From positions 372,001 through 436,000 of the forward strand of contig JAFCMP010000113.1 in NCBI GenBank assembly GCA_017506865.1: a stretch of DNA of 64,000 nucleotides, read 5' to 3'. Of the stretch, positions 12,901 to 23,300 are shown piece by piece. Positions within the stretch are counted from its first letter, which is position 1. Every line of letters starts with the position of its first letter. A program made the position numbers and the translations under genes. Source of the stretch: Tribonema minus (taxonomy: Eukaryota; Sar; Xanthophyceae; Tribonematales; Tribonemataceae). The notes beneath the pieces were generated by a model. It was given only the letters and a program-made list of their open reading frames with translations, searched no databases and was not told where the DNA came from.

Positions 12901-14600
12901 TCTGGAGGTGACCGCACTGGAGTCGTTGAGGACTTTGAGCGCACTAACCCTAACCCTAACCAAACCCTAATTCTAACCCTGACGTCCATGTCTGCCACGA
13001 AGCGCGCTCCATGCGCTCGCTGTCGCACACATTGAAACACGCGCAGAGGTGAATAAGCCTGATGCGCTCCCCCCCCGCTGCTGCTCGCTGTCACGCACAG
13101 GAGGCTGCGCGACGAGGAATTGAACCTGCGCGCGGTGCTCGCCAACGACGGCGTCGTGGACCCCGGCGCAGGTGTCCGCCTGCACAAGTTCCGCCTGTCC
13201 GTTTTTGATGAGATCAGCGCTCAGCACGACGACCGCAGAATGTGAGTCTTGAGTTGTGAGTCATGAGTCATGATGGCGGCAATTACGCAGTGGGGATTTC
13301 ATTGTTGATGAGATCAGCGCTCAGCACGACGACCGCAGAATGTGAGTCATGAGTCACGAGTCATGGTGGCGACGATTACGGGGAATGGGGAAATTTGTTT
13401 TGATGAGATCAGCGGTCAGCACGACGTCCGCAGAATGTGAGTCTTGAGTCATGAGTCATGGTGGCGGCAATTACAGGGTGTGGAATTTGTTTTTGATGCA
13501 CGACGACCGCAGAATGTGAGTCATGAATTGTGAGTCAGGGGACGCCGGTTGCGGGGTATGGGGAAAGTTGGTTTGACAATATGAGCGCTCAGCACGACGA
13601 CTGCAGAATACGAGTCATTAGTCATGGTGGCGGCGGTTACGGGATGGGAAAATTTCTGGGGCGGTTCTTGTGTGTGTGCTCTCAGACGTTGCGGATCGCA
13701 GCAGATGTGAGGCTGCTGCTGCTGTCGACTTGTGTTTGTGCAGTCAGATCCTCATGATGTGGTGGCTCACCACCTATCGGTCTCTGTTGCAGCTGCATGT
13801 TTGGTCCTGCTGGTGTGTACCCTGCAGGGATGCTGAAGCTGATGCTGATCAAATCTGCTCTCTTCATAAGCACGTCACTCTTGTGGACTCATTCCCTTTC
13901 AGACCTTGCGGAGAACGGTAGGTGTATGCCGCCGCCGCATAGCACCCTGCTCGGCCAAATGCGCATAGGACTACACATACTTGTTGAAGTGCACCTTTAC
14001 TCAATTACTACCAGTGCCCTGCACACGCCCCAGCACGCGTAGACGCGCTCGCAACCGCCGGAACAGCAGCAACCCCCCCCCACACACCCCCACACCCCCA
14101 CCCCCAACACACACGTACGTGCGCAGGTGCCACGTGTGCAAGCACACGTGCCTCATGAGCGCGGACGTGTGCGCGTGCTGCGCATAAGTATATACCTCAT
14201 AAAATTGATGTCTCATCTAATGCCCATACTGTCCCTCGCACGCGACCACGCGTGTGACAAACCAGAGGAGCACACAGACACACACACCTTACCCCTGCCC
14301 CCCCCCCCCTCCCCCCCCCCTCACGCGCGCAGGTGCCACGTGTGCAAGCACACGTGCTTCATGAGCGCGGTCGTGTGCGCGTGCTCGCAGACGCGCGTCG
14401 CGTGCCTGCGCCACTGGCGCGGCATCTGCGACGCGGGCGCGCCCGGGCCGCACCGCGCCTTCTTCCTCCTCTGGCTCAGCGCGGACGAGCTCAACGGCAT
14501 GGTCGATATCACGGAGCGCTACGTCGCGAGCCTCGAGCGCGGCGCGCCGATGCCGCCCGCAGAGCTACACCGCTTTTGGGGCCAGTTCGACCCGGAGTGA
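2803..14600 (+). CDS. KDM5/JARID1-like JmjC histone H3K4 demethylase
   Basis: Predicted Fe(II)/2-oxoglutarate dioxygenase that removes methyl groups from histone lysine, probably H3K4, in the nucleus. Exons: 2803-3063, 3148-3297, 3879-3941, 5761-5942, 7145-7296, 8286-8691, 9390-9509, 10431-10491, 11340-11579, 12545-12717, 13101-13241, 14333-14600. They total 2,217 nt, or 738 aa, and every junction keeps phase. Order: AT-hook-like KKKRGRPVGSK (about 75-86), JmjN (about 185-240), a linker with a poly-Ala insert, JmjC (about 400-560), and a C5HC2 zinc finger (about 651-685). The catalytic triad is intact: H446, E448 and H534. The 2-oxoglutarate lysine is K464 in GAPKIWYG. ARID, PHD and PLU-1 regions of animal KDM5 are absent, so the architecture is closer to minimal plant/fungal types. 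Exon 2 (3148-3297) is the least certain. The start is the first in-frame ATG of the exon. Nearly every intron contains degenerate copies of the flanking exon ends. Confidence 0.9.
5476..5760 (+). repeat. Upstream echoes of JmjN exon 4 (two copies)
   Basis: Tandem units of about 130 bp copy the exon start (GACGAGTACAGCAACGAGCA) and the intron end. Pseudo-acceptors fall at 5497 and 5632 before the real one at 5760. The copies lose the frame after about 65 nt. Confidence 0.85.
5761..7296 (+). CDS. KDM5-like exons 4-5: JmjN domain
   Basis: Exon 4 (5761-5942) carries VPEAPTYRPTVAQFADPLAY and ends in EEAQK. Exon 5 (7145-7296) continues YGIAKIIPPQGWSPP. This is the JmjN signature (P-x-F/Y-x-P, F-x-D-P-x-x-Y-I, YGI-x-x-IIPP) that packs against the catalytic JmjC fold in KDM4 and KDM5 enzymes. 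The junction splits one Lys codon (AA|G). Donors are GTGAGT and GTATGT. Confidence 0.9.
5996..6112 (+). repeat. Downstream echo of JmjN exon 4, frame-preserving cassette
   Basis: A 117-bp near-perfect copy of the exon 4 end. It is preceded by TATAG and followed by a GTGATG donor-like site. Spliced between exons 4 and 5 it would keep phase and add 39 residues, duplicating the JmjN start. Confidence 0.75.
6701..6854 (+). repeat. Dispersed repeat family A, copy 1
   Basis: About 150 bp, sharing the core AGATCGTAG-type start, CCTTCCACCAATAA, GTGGTCGCCGC and a GACTTCT end with copies 2 and 3. Short AGAAGT/ACTTCT inverted ends are visible. It lies in the intron between KDM5-like exons 4 and 5. It is MITE-like or introner-like, with no coding capacity. 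Confidence 0.75.
7450..7689 (+). repeat. Downstream echoes of JmjN exon 5 (two copies)
   Basis: Copies at 7450-7541 and 7615-7689 repeat the exon end (GAAGGCAAGCG to GACTACACCATAGCAG). Both are separated by GGTATGTATACATA-type tandem repeats derived from the donor region (7297-7600). Confidence 0.85.
8286..8691 (+). CDS. KDM5-like exon 6: linker and start of JmjC region
   Basis: The exon begins EFKAMAHKFAADW, like the SFxEMAxxF start of KDM5 linkers. It passes through a GCN-repeat-encoded Ala-rich insert (8348-8447), then reads IAHMELEYWRMV, VEYGNDIDVNEFWSGFP and YYAKSGW. EYGxDI-x5-SGFP is the characteristic pre-JmjC motif of the family. The insert replaces the ARID/PHD1 region of animal KDM5 and is probably a disordered loop. 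Confidence 0.9.
9390..11579 (+). CDS. KDM5-like exons 7-9: JmjC catalytic core
   Basis: Exon 7 (9390-9509) has WNLCNLP and GVNVPWLYIGMQFTTFAW. Exon 8 (10431-10491) has HNEDNYLYSINY and GAPKI, giving the iron ligands H446 and E448 and the 2-oxoglutarate lysine. Exon 9 (11340-11579) begins WYGVPGSQA and ends TFPKAYHGGFSTGYNMGE, with the third iron ligand H534. All catalytic residues are present, so the enzyme should be active. Confidence 0.93.
9548..10061 (+). repeat. Five downstream echoes of JmjC exon 7, each with a TTAGGG tract
   Basis: Copies at 9548-9616, 9656-9726, 9774-9841, 9877-9946 and 9992-10061 repeat the exon end (ACAAGATCACC to GTTTGCATG). Each is followed by a GTGAGAATTGGGG-like donor and a TTAGGG-type tract. 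The repeated unit is therefore exon end plus donor plus telomere-like tract, about 110 bp. Confidence 0.9.
11133..11215 (+). repeat. Upstream echo of JmjC exon 9
   Basis: This copies TGGTACGGCGTGCCGG through GGCCACCTCCACCT together with about 80 bp of the preceding intron, including a pseudo-acceptor GCGCAG. Confidence 0.85.
11671..11900 (+). repeat. Downstream echoes of JmjC exon 9 (two copies)
   Basis: Copies near 11671-11745 and 11833-11885 repeat the segment encoding FPKAYHGGF, including the iron-ligand His codon in the first copy. Donor-like GTGAGC follows the first. Confidence 0.8.
12338..12415 (+). repeat. Upstream echo of exon 10
   Basis: A diverged copy of the exon 10 start (CGATGCC, GTGAAGTTTGG-like, CACGAGAGCAATGAGCGCTA). 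Confidence 0.75.
12545..14600 (+). CDS. KDM5-like exons 10-12: post-JmjC helices and C5HC2 zinc finger
   Basis: Exon 10 (12545-12717) starts AVNFAMPDWVKFG, completing the JmjC barrel. Exon 11 (13101-13241) is a helical linker rich in charged residues. Exon 12 (14333-14600) opens with CHVCKHTCFMSAVVCAC and later CLRHWRGIC, a textbook C5HC2 finger. It ends at TGA 14598-14600. The protein ends about 50 residues after the finger, without PLU-1 or PHD domains. Confidence 0.92.
12763..12915 (+). repeat. Downstream echoes of exon 10 (two copies)
   Basis: Copies at about 12763-12826 and 12858-12915 repeat ACCTGCCGGAGCACACGCTG-like sequence and, in the first copy, the GTCAGGTCAGTG donor. Confidence 0.8.
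13297..13615 (+). repeat. Four downstream echoes of exon 11
   Basis: Copies near 13301, 13395, 13490 and 13571 repeat GATGAGATCAGCGCTCAGCA and CGACCGCAGAATGTGAGTC with a period of about 90 bp. Most retain an apparently good GTGAGTC donor. Confidence 0.85.
14127..14200 (+). repeat. Upstream echo of zinc-finger exon 12, in-frame stop
   Basis: This copies the acceptor GCGCAG and the exon start encoding CHVCKHTC. It then reaches TAA at 14185-14187 in the same frame. Use of this decoy acceptor would truncate the protein inside the zinc finger. Confidence 0.85.
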
Positions 14601-14603
14601 TTG

Positions 14604-14636
<33 letters not shown>

Positions 14637-16956
14637 GCGCGGCGCTGCTGACAGTGCTGCTGGAGCGCTGCTGCTGCTGCCCCGCAGGGGAGAGTGCATG
14701 CGGCGCGGCGGCGGCGGCACCGCACCAGCGCGTAGAAATGCAGCGCTGCTGCCGCTGCGGCGCGGGGTGCAGGTGCATGCGGACGGCTGGCAGCAGCAGC
14801 GCTGGCGCAGTGCGGCACGCCGCTGCTGCTGCTGCTGCTGCGCGGAGCGCGCGTGCGCACGTCTAAAGGGGCCGGCGCTGGCCGCAGCAGTACCGTGGGG
14901 CGCCTGCTGAGCAATGCTGCAGCTGATCGAGTGTGGAACAGAAGCGTGGGGGTGACCAGGAGCAGTGCGGAGCGCTGCCGTAACGGTGCACGCGCCTGGC
15001 GCGGGCGGCGGCCGGGGCGCGTGAGCGGCGCTGCTTGTGCATGTTTGCGATGGCAGCGGTTTGGTGCTGCGCGCCGCGCTGCGCTGCCGCCCCTCTTCAA
15101 GCCGTATTGCAAAAGGGGGGCGCTGTTGCGAAGTGCACATGGGGGGATGCATGTGCGCCGCGGCTGCTGCCGCCGCTGCTGCTGCCGCTCGCGGGCGCGC
15201 GGCGGAAACACCGCGGTGCGCGACTGCCGCGTTTGCACACCCGCGGCGCGCGCAGCAGCAGGACGAGCGCACTCCCTAGACCCTGGAGCACTGACCCATG
15301 CACCACGACCTGCCTGTTGGCTTGACGATTTTGAGGACAGCGGATTTGCGTCCGGCTCCATGCCGGCCCGCCTTTACAAGCGCCCCCTCCACCTACAGGC
15401 GCAGCTGCGCGCGCCTGCCTGCGCGCTGAGCGGTGCTGTGCTGAGCGACAGCCACACACAAATGCGGACTAACAACAAGCACGGCGGGGGGCATGCGCAG
15501 CCCGAGGGGGGGGGGGAGGGGGGGTGTGGAACGATCCCTGTCAGAACGGTCTGCAGGCGTCACACGAGCGCGAAGCTCATCTGGCTGTGAGCCTGGCGGG
15601 TCCGGCGGCTTTGCAGCAGGAGCATACACGGGCACTGGGGCGGTAATTACTAATCAACTGGTTTCTGCCGAGGGCGCTCTTGTTGTAAGGTCATGCCTGG
15701 GCAGTCTCCCCCCCCCCTCCCGCCCACTTGTGTGCCTTTGCCCGGAAATGTGGCGATATCTGACTGGCGAAACGCGATTGGTGTAATTGCCCGTGAGGTG
15801 TGGTCGTCTGCTCGTGCGTCCATCAATCATACATGGAGCCGGCTGCGATGCAGCGTGTCATGTCGATAGCAGCGCTCTGCTCTGTAGCTGCCTTGTGCTG
15901 GTGTCTGAAGCATGCCAATTGTGTGGCATCTGTGCCTTCTGCCTCGCGCCACCGTAATTGTTGTGATGGGATGAGCTGAAATGCAGGTCTGCAGCATTGC
16001 ACAACAGACACCTGCACCCCCCCGTAACGTGTGTCGACTTTGCCCTGGGTGAGAATTGTGAAGACATGCCGAAAGTATGCAGATGCGAGCATTGCCAGTC
16101 ACTTACAAAAATGCATGGCCTCATTGTTGTGGAGCCGTTGCTGATAGAGGCTGGACTGGGGTCGTCATTTGTGCGTGCATCTGACCCATGAGCGCTTTTT
16201 GTTTTGACAACATGTTAACATCTGCTCTGCAGCCCTGCAGGCCTTGTAGAGTCAAACTCTGCAACAAGGGACAGCGCATGATGTGCGTCCTCAGCTCTCA
16301 GCCGCCTTTATCACCCCTGTAGCAATGGGATGCGTCAGCTGCAGAGATAAGCACTTGCGCTTGAGCAGCAGGCTCGCGCGTTGTGGGAACGCACGCGCGC
16401 ACCGTTGACAGCGACTGCACAAAACAATTGACAGTAAGTCAGGCTGCTTTGTGTGAGTGGCCTCACCCACTCTCGCGTTTGTAATGGCCCATACTCTGTC
16501 AATACGCAAGACACTTGGACGCAAATGTTGCAACAGGGCGGCACAGAGAGCCCTGATGGCACCACAAGCGCTCGGGCGCGCAAACTACTGTGGTGATGTG
16601 CGGGTTTCTCCAAGGCACTGGCCGACAACATCCATTTGCGCATGGCAGCACAGTACGGGGTCTCAAGGCGGCACAGATGCGCTGTTGCTGAAGTTGAAGA
16701 TGCAAGGTACAGCAGAGAGGGCACCGCCGCGCAGCGCGCAAAGCACGGAGCTTTGAGGTTGCAGCGACGACTTTACTGCTGTTGTGAGCCACAAGGAGAA
16801 GTCCCCGAACCGTTGCAGTGACATGCTGTGCGTGATCGCCCACCAGTTGGTCCCACTTCATGCAAACAGAGGCGATCACCAAAGCGTTGATTTTACCCAA
16901 CAGCACCGCAAAGTGCAAGATACGATTGTGAAGCATCGCGGCCCATGCGCCGCGCC
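14601..16956. other. Convergent 3' intergenic region between KDM5-like and CNBD genes
   Basis: This 2.36 kb lies between two convergent stop codons. The first 0.8 kb is GCN/CTG triplet-rich and yields long open frames on both strands (for example 14519-15361 on the minus strand) with Ala/Arg/Cys/Gln-rich translations and no conserved motif. I treat these as fortuitous. The rest has no recognisable gene. No canonical AATAAA signal stands out beside either stop. Confidence 0.5.
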
Positions 16957-17325
16957 TCACACCGAGGACGCCACTGTCGCAGGCCCGCGCGGCGGCTGCG
17001 GTATCCGCACCTGCCACGACTGCGGCGGCAGCGCGCAGAGCGGCCGCGCGCTCTGCGCGCTGCCGCCGCCGCCGCTGCCGCCGACGCCGCCCGCACGCCC
17101 GCTCGCCCCTGCCGTCGACACGCGCCGCCTCGAAGCTGAGTGCTGCTTCCGTTGAGCGCTGCGACTTGCACCATCAAGGACCCACGCTCCCGCGCCGCCA
17201 CCGCCGCCACCCGGGGACGTCGCTGCGCGCGTCCGCCGCCCCTCGTCCGAGTGCTGCCGCTGCTGCCGCGCCGCCACGCCATGCGACGCGGGCCGGCACG
17301 GTGCCGCCGCGTTGAGGGGGCGAGA

Positions 17326-17385
<60 letters not shown>

Positions 17386-20328
17386 GCCGCCGCCGCTGCC
17401 GCCGCCACCGCGAGGTCGCAGACGGCGGCCCGGCCGTGCGCCGTACGCGGCGGCAGTGCCAAACGGCACTGCGCGCCCTGCTGACGACAGCGATAACGAG
17501 CTCGTAGAAGGCGCAGCGGCGGAGGAGGAGCTGCGCGTGGTGATGGTGCTGGCGGCGCTGCCGTCGCCAGCGGCGGCGGCGGCGGGGGCGAAGGAGCGGC
17601 GCAGCGCTTGCGCGGCGCGCGCGTCATCCTGCCGCAGTGTGAATCTGGTGGTGGCCGGGTTCCACACCTGCGGGAGCACAGCGCGCGCACGCGGTCAGCG
17701 AGGGGGTGTTGTGAGTCGGGGTGCGGTGCTGCTGGTGGCGGCAGCGGCGGCAAGCGCACGGCAGACACAACCTCACTGCTGTGACTTTTGTCGTGTTTGC
17801 TTCGCTGCCGCCTCCCAACACCGATGCGCTCGTGGAGCCAGATGGCCTGCATGTTGGGCTGAACTTCAACATTCCCTGTGGCTCGTTGGTTTGGTTGCGA
17901 GGCGCCGCAGACTAGTCACATTGCGTGGTGCCTGAAGGCCCTCGGCAGCACCCCCAGCCCTTTGGCTCGCAGCCCACGAGACTTGCCGGCGCTGACGTAG
18001 GTGAACACAGTACACTCGGGCCAAAGCGTATGCACGCTGAGTCATGTCACTGCGCTCAGGCTGGTACCCCGGGCTGGAGCAACAGACTCGACGTTCAGCG
18101 TGCGCGTAAAGCCGCAGACGAGAGGCACTGCGGTGCGCTTCAATATCGCTGGAGGCAGCGCGCTCCGTCAGTACGATACCTTTACTTACGCGCCAACAAG
18201 GCATTGCAACGCCGTGCAGCAGCCCTCAGCCAAAGCGCATACACACGTAGAAAACGTGCTTGTTTCTATATGCACCTTGAGGTCCTTGTTGCCTCGCTCG
18301 GTCAGGCCGCTGCAGAGCTGCACGGGCGCTTCGCTGCCGTGCTGCGCGAGCGCGCTTGCGCAGCGGCCATCGCCTCGCCTTAGGGCCTGCGCCACCTTTG
18401 CCAGCAGGCTGGGGGGGGCAGTGCACAACGAGGGGCAGGGTGTGTGTTTGTGGGGGGGGGGGGGCAAGCAGCGAGAGTATTGACAAGGCTATGGGACGCA
18501 CTTTGGGATCAATCTCTAACAGCGGAAGGGTTGGGTGGGCGTAGGATTATCAGGGTCGCGGGATGCGTGCAGCACTTACTGATGCTGTGGCAGACAGAGC
18601 CCTTTGGTGAGGACTGACAGAGATTCTGATGCCACACGGCGCCAGACCTGCGAGGGCCAACTGCAATGTCATGCTTCAGCGCAACACGAGGCGAGGGGTG
18701 GATTGTTTTCTGATGCGTGCCTGGCGGTGACGTTGTCATCACGCGCAACGGAGCGAGAGGGTGAAAGGTAGGGTCAGATATATGGTCAGGGTTAAGGCCA
18801 GGTTAGGGTTAGGATCAGGACAATTTGGAGTGGGAGTAGGGTGAGGGTTAGGTCAGTGACGGCACCGCGCCGTGTGTCAACGCTCCACTGAATTTGTGTC
18901 TCTATGGGGCGCAGTGCAAGCCCAACGCTGGGGCACAGCGCTTTGCTAGGGTTAGGGCTAGGGTTAGGGTTAACCCTAACTCTAACTCTTACCCTAACCC
19001 CTAACCCTAACCCTAACCCTAAGGGGTACGCAGGCCGTTGCCGTCCGCACACATCATGCACAACACAGCTCCGCTAGGGTGAGGGTTACGGTTGGATAGC
19101 CCCTGCTACGTAGGTCGTGGTTGCCGATGCAGCGCCAGCGATCGCCTCCGCAGGCCGCTGTTTCGAATCACCGTCGGCAGAGGCGCTTGCAATGCCGGCC
19201 TTTACGAGCGTGACTCAAAGCTGCTGCGTACCCTTCAACCCTCCTGTAGAACAGTGCTGTGCCCCAGGTATCTCTTCTACACGGGGGCACCGCGCACAAC
19301 ACCCTGCGCGACGTCAAGCACGCCAGCGTCGCGCGCCGCCGCATGACTTTATGCCGCGAGTACCCTTCAAGCGTTTGTGTACACCAGTCGGTGCTCTGCT
19401 GCTAGGACTTTGTGAACACAGATGCAGCCACGCCGACATTTTCATCCATCGCACCTGGAGCACGCCGCCTCTCGCTCTGCGGTCATCGGCAGCGGCGTGC
19501 CACCGCCGCCGCTGCCGCCGCCACGCCCTGCGCTCCCGGCGCTCGCGCGCATGAGCTCCAGCAGGTTTGCCATGATGCTGCCACGCGGCGCACGGCTGCG
19601 GCGGCGGCCACTGCGCTCAACTTTGTCGTTCACCGACGCCGGCACGCGCTGCGCGTCGGCAGCGAAGCGACAGGGCAGCGCGGCGGGGGGCGCACTCAAT
19701 GCGTCAGGGCAATGCGTGGTGAAGGCGGGAGTGAGTGCGCAGAGAGAGAGAGTGCTGCGCGCTGATGCGGCGTCTGAGGCGCGCGCTGGCACGTTTGCTG
19801 CTCCGAGCGCACGGCAGCCCCTGACCCTACTGGTCGACGGTTTCAGTTCCGGACGAGCACCAGGGTTCTGACCCTGGCCCGGTCGCTCACTGTGAGGCTG
19901 ACGCATACCATCCATAGGGTCAGGGTTAGGATTAGAGGTAGAGCTCATGAGGGCTAGGTTAAGGGTCGAGTGACGCGGCGCATGCGATACCGGGCACCGC
20001 CCCGTCCGCTCATTGCGCGCCGTGGCCGTGCACAGGCGGGCGGGCACAGTTAGGCAGCCCTTCCACTGCGGACGCATCAGTCGTGCTGCGCAGCAGGCGC
20101 CACCACCGTGGGCTTCTGCAATGCCATGGACACTAACCTGAGCGTCCGCTTTGGGCGCGCCGGCGCCGCCGCCACTCGAACGCGCGCCGCCCGTGCGTGG
20201 AACGCCTGTGATGAACACGGAGTCCTCGTCGTCGCCAGCGGTCTCGGCGCGCGGCAGCGGCGACGGCGGCGGCGGACGCTCAGCAGCAGCGAAGCTCCAC
20301 CTCAGCACTCGAGCGCCGACGGCGCGGC
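16957..20328 (-). CDS. CNBD gene exons 11-14: low-complexity C-terminal region
   Basis: Exon 11 (20138-20328) reads DDEDSVFITGVPRTGG. Exon 12 (19455-19648) has a basic stretch (SGRRRSRAPRGS) and MANLLELMRASA. Exon 13 (18276-18408) reads LLAKVAQALRRGDGRCASAL. Exon 14 (16957-17667) begins VWNPATTRFTLRQDD, runs through a poly-Gly tract (17331-17402) and ends in VASSV at TGA 16957-16959. No known domain was recognised. Support comes from matching phases and splice sites, so these exons are less certain than 1-10. Confidence 0.55.
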
Positions 20329-23300
20329 CTGCGGGGCAGCCGTGCGGGCATAGTTGAAGTTGAGGTTCTCGAACGAAGCTATGCGCTTCGGAGGGGGTGC
20401 TATGGTGCCGCCTGGAGCTGAGCGTGGGGGTGGGGTTAGGGTTAGGGTTAGGGATAGCGAGGAGGGGGGAGGGCTCTGCCGTGGTTGAGCGCTGACTCTA
20501 AGCAGCTCAAGACACGTAAGCGGGGCGCGGCGGGCCCTGGCCATCCAGAGCCAGCGCAAGTGAGCATTTCCTGAGCGGCAAGCAGCTGGGGGGCTGGGGG
20601 GTTGTCAACGATGCATTTCACAAGAGGATGGGCCAAACACCAGAACCAACTATGACCCATGCCCCACACAGTTTGTCCTTTGCCGACTTGTATCGCAGAG
20701 GTGGCCCCGTGCGTGAGCCAAAACATTGGTTGCAGTTAGGGTCAGGATTAGCATCAGGGCTAGGGTTACAGTTAGGTTCACTGTTCACATCAGGGTCCTC
20801 CTCAGTGGTGTGCGAGCCCCGCAGCGGCGCCGCCCTCGCCACGCGCAATCGAGCGCTGCAGCACTCACATCCACCACGCTGAGCGCTGCTGCCAGAGCGC
20901 GCCACCGCCGAGGCAGCGGCCGCCCTCTCCCGTGCGGCGTCGAACACCGCTGCCGTCAGCACCAGGCAGGTGCAACCTGCGGCACCGCTGCGAGCTTCCA
21001 CTTCCCACCCTTCGCCGGCTGCAGTAGCGGCGGCACCAGCGGCGGCGGCGGCAGCGGCGGCAGCACCGGCGGTGCTGGTGCCAGTGGTGGCAACGGCGGC
21101 GTTGGCAGCAGCGGCGGCGGCAGTGGTGGCGGCGGCGGCGGCGGCGGTGGTGCAGGTGGCGACGGCGGCGGTATCAGCGGCGGCGGCGGCAGCGGCGGTG
21201 GTGATGGCGGCGGTGCCCGTTGCGGCGGCAGCGGCAGCGGCGGCGCTCTTCGTTCCAGTAGCAGCTATGAAAGCGCCTCCAAAATAGTCGCCCACGGAGA
21301 GTTCTCCCAGACAGGTGGATGGGGGGTCGGAAGGGGGCCTGCATGTGTAGCCGGCGCGGGCAGCATGCACTGCCACAGTCCCCTGCAAACAACAGCGCCA
21401 TTGCAAGGAGATAGGATAAGGGGTGCATTTGTCGAAGTGCACTATTTTAAGTGCACTTTCAATATTTACAAGACACGCGTTGATTCTTATGGCAGGCTGG
21501 ACGTCCACCATCTGGGTTAGGGTTAGGGTTAGGGTTAGGGTTAGGGTTAGGGTTAGGGCTAAGCTCCCTGGTGCCCTCAGCGAGAGTTGATAGAGGGGAA
21601 CGTGCTTGGCGTCCACCATCTGGGCTTTTGCGCGCTTCAAGCGATAGCTCAACCAAAGTACACGGGCAGGCGCACATTTCAGTGAGCAGCAGAACGTAGA
21701 CGGGATGCAGACATCAGCGACGTGGGGGGGGTGGGGGGGGGGGTAGTCTATGCCAGCGCTCCTTACATGTACTTTACTGCAGTGTCTGCCCCCCTCCCAT
21801 TGTACTTCGAAGTATTCATTGAAAGAAGCCTGCAACACTGGGCCTCAGAGGCCTGCCCACTCGATCCCTGGCACATGGTCCCAAAAACTAATTCCATGTT
21901 GGGGCTGCAATAAAAATGACATCTCAAGTACATGATGGCTTGGTCGACGAGAGGCAGATGCGGGCGTGTCAGCAGTTGGCATTCGTTGTGTGGCGTTGTT
22001 GCGCGCTGAGTTGCGTCAAGCAGTGCCATTACCGCCTTGAACTTGACTGTGATTGTGGTGTGGGATAGTGGTAGTCACCGCAAAGGAAAGGGCGGGTCGG
22101 GGGGGAAAGGGGGGGAGGTACTGAGAGTGCCCGCCATGCAACTCTCGCTGGCGGCACAGCAACGAGACTGCTTCTGATCAAGTCGCTGATGCGCGGGGCA
22201 ACGGACGCAGAGCTACTTGCTGCTGAAGTACGACAACGTCAACGCAAGAGCTAAACGACGCTTCTCATGAGGCAGCACCTGCACTATCATGACCAGAGGG
22301 CCGTCGCTGAGGGCACGGCCACCGCCGCCACCGCCCCCGCCGCCACCGCCAGCCCCGCTGCCGCAACCAGTTTTAACGCCGCCACCGCCGCCGCCGCCGC
22401 AGACGCAGCCGTTGCCTACTGGTTGCAGCGGCTCGGCGATGCGCTGCCCAGGCGGCAGTCGCCACACTTGCAGGCCGGCACGCAGCCTGCCCCTGTGCGC
22501 GTGCGCGAGGCGCCGCAGCAGCGGCTGCGTGGCGACTGCGCGCAGCAGCAGATCCTCCGGGATGCGCTGGCCCGCGGGGCTGCAGCGGCGGCGGCGGCGG
22601 CAGCGTGAGCAGCAGCGCAGGAATGTGTCTGCGTCAGTGTCGTTTGTATGTGAATCTGCCGTTTGAATGTGAATTTGGGTTTGATGACAGATCTCTGGCA
22701 CTCAGCTACCCAGGAAGTATGCTGTTACTGCAGTGTCACAAAAAGGGGGGCAAGTGGATAAAGCGAGAGATCGATTCAGAAACGCACACCCATGCTGCCG
22801 CAGAGGAGGTGACAACTTGTAGCTGCAAGAATATGCTTAATAAAGCCGCGACTACGCCCCAGCACTGAGTCTCCTCGGGTGTTGTGCTGCGCACCTGCGC
22901 ACCGGCGCTGAACTTTCGCAGGCGGTGATGGCAGCAACAGCAGCAGCAGTGGCAACAGCAGCGGCGGCGACGCCGATATCTGCAGCGGCGGCGGCGGCCA
23001 TGGCGGTGGGAGGCACGGTAGGAGCAGGTTGCAGGGCCAATGAGAGGTCCAGCGGGCATTTCTCTGGGGCATATGATGTGCCTATCATCATGTCTGTGAC
23101 TGTACCCCTCAAATACGGGGAAAAGCACCCCCTGGCGGTTCCTCGCGCATATGTCCAGACCAGCCGTCAACACCCACGCGCAGTCCCTGAATGGCACACA
23201 ACACCAGCATCTGGCGACCAATGAAAGTGAGCACAGCGGCGGTCATCATCGCTCAGCTTTGGCCCCAGTTACCTGTCTTCCAAGAGGACGCCGCTCGTGT

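Noticed and set aside
14519-15361. A 280-aa minus-strand open frame and overlapping ones on both strands
   Set aside because: GCN/CTG triplet repeats keep all frames open. Translations are Arg/Ala/Cys/Gln-rich, without motifs, and lie between two convergent stop codons.
16893-17852. 319-aa minus-strand ORF in an alternative frame of CNBD exon 14
   Set aside because: Arg/Pro-rich reading of the same GCC tract. The frame beginning VWNPATTRF fits the phase from exon 13 and reads more like protein.
18785-19022. A true telomere or chromosome end
   Set aside because: The tract is short, interrupted, head-to-head and inside an intron of a gene whose exons continue on both sides.
20618-21838. 406-aa continuous minus-strand ORF as a single gene
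   Set aside because: Only 20869-21382 carries CNBD motifs with good splice sites. The flanks contain TTAGGG text translated as LTLTLT and NPNPNP, so they are intron.
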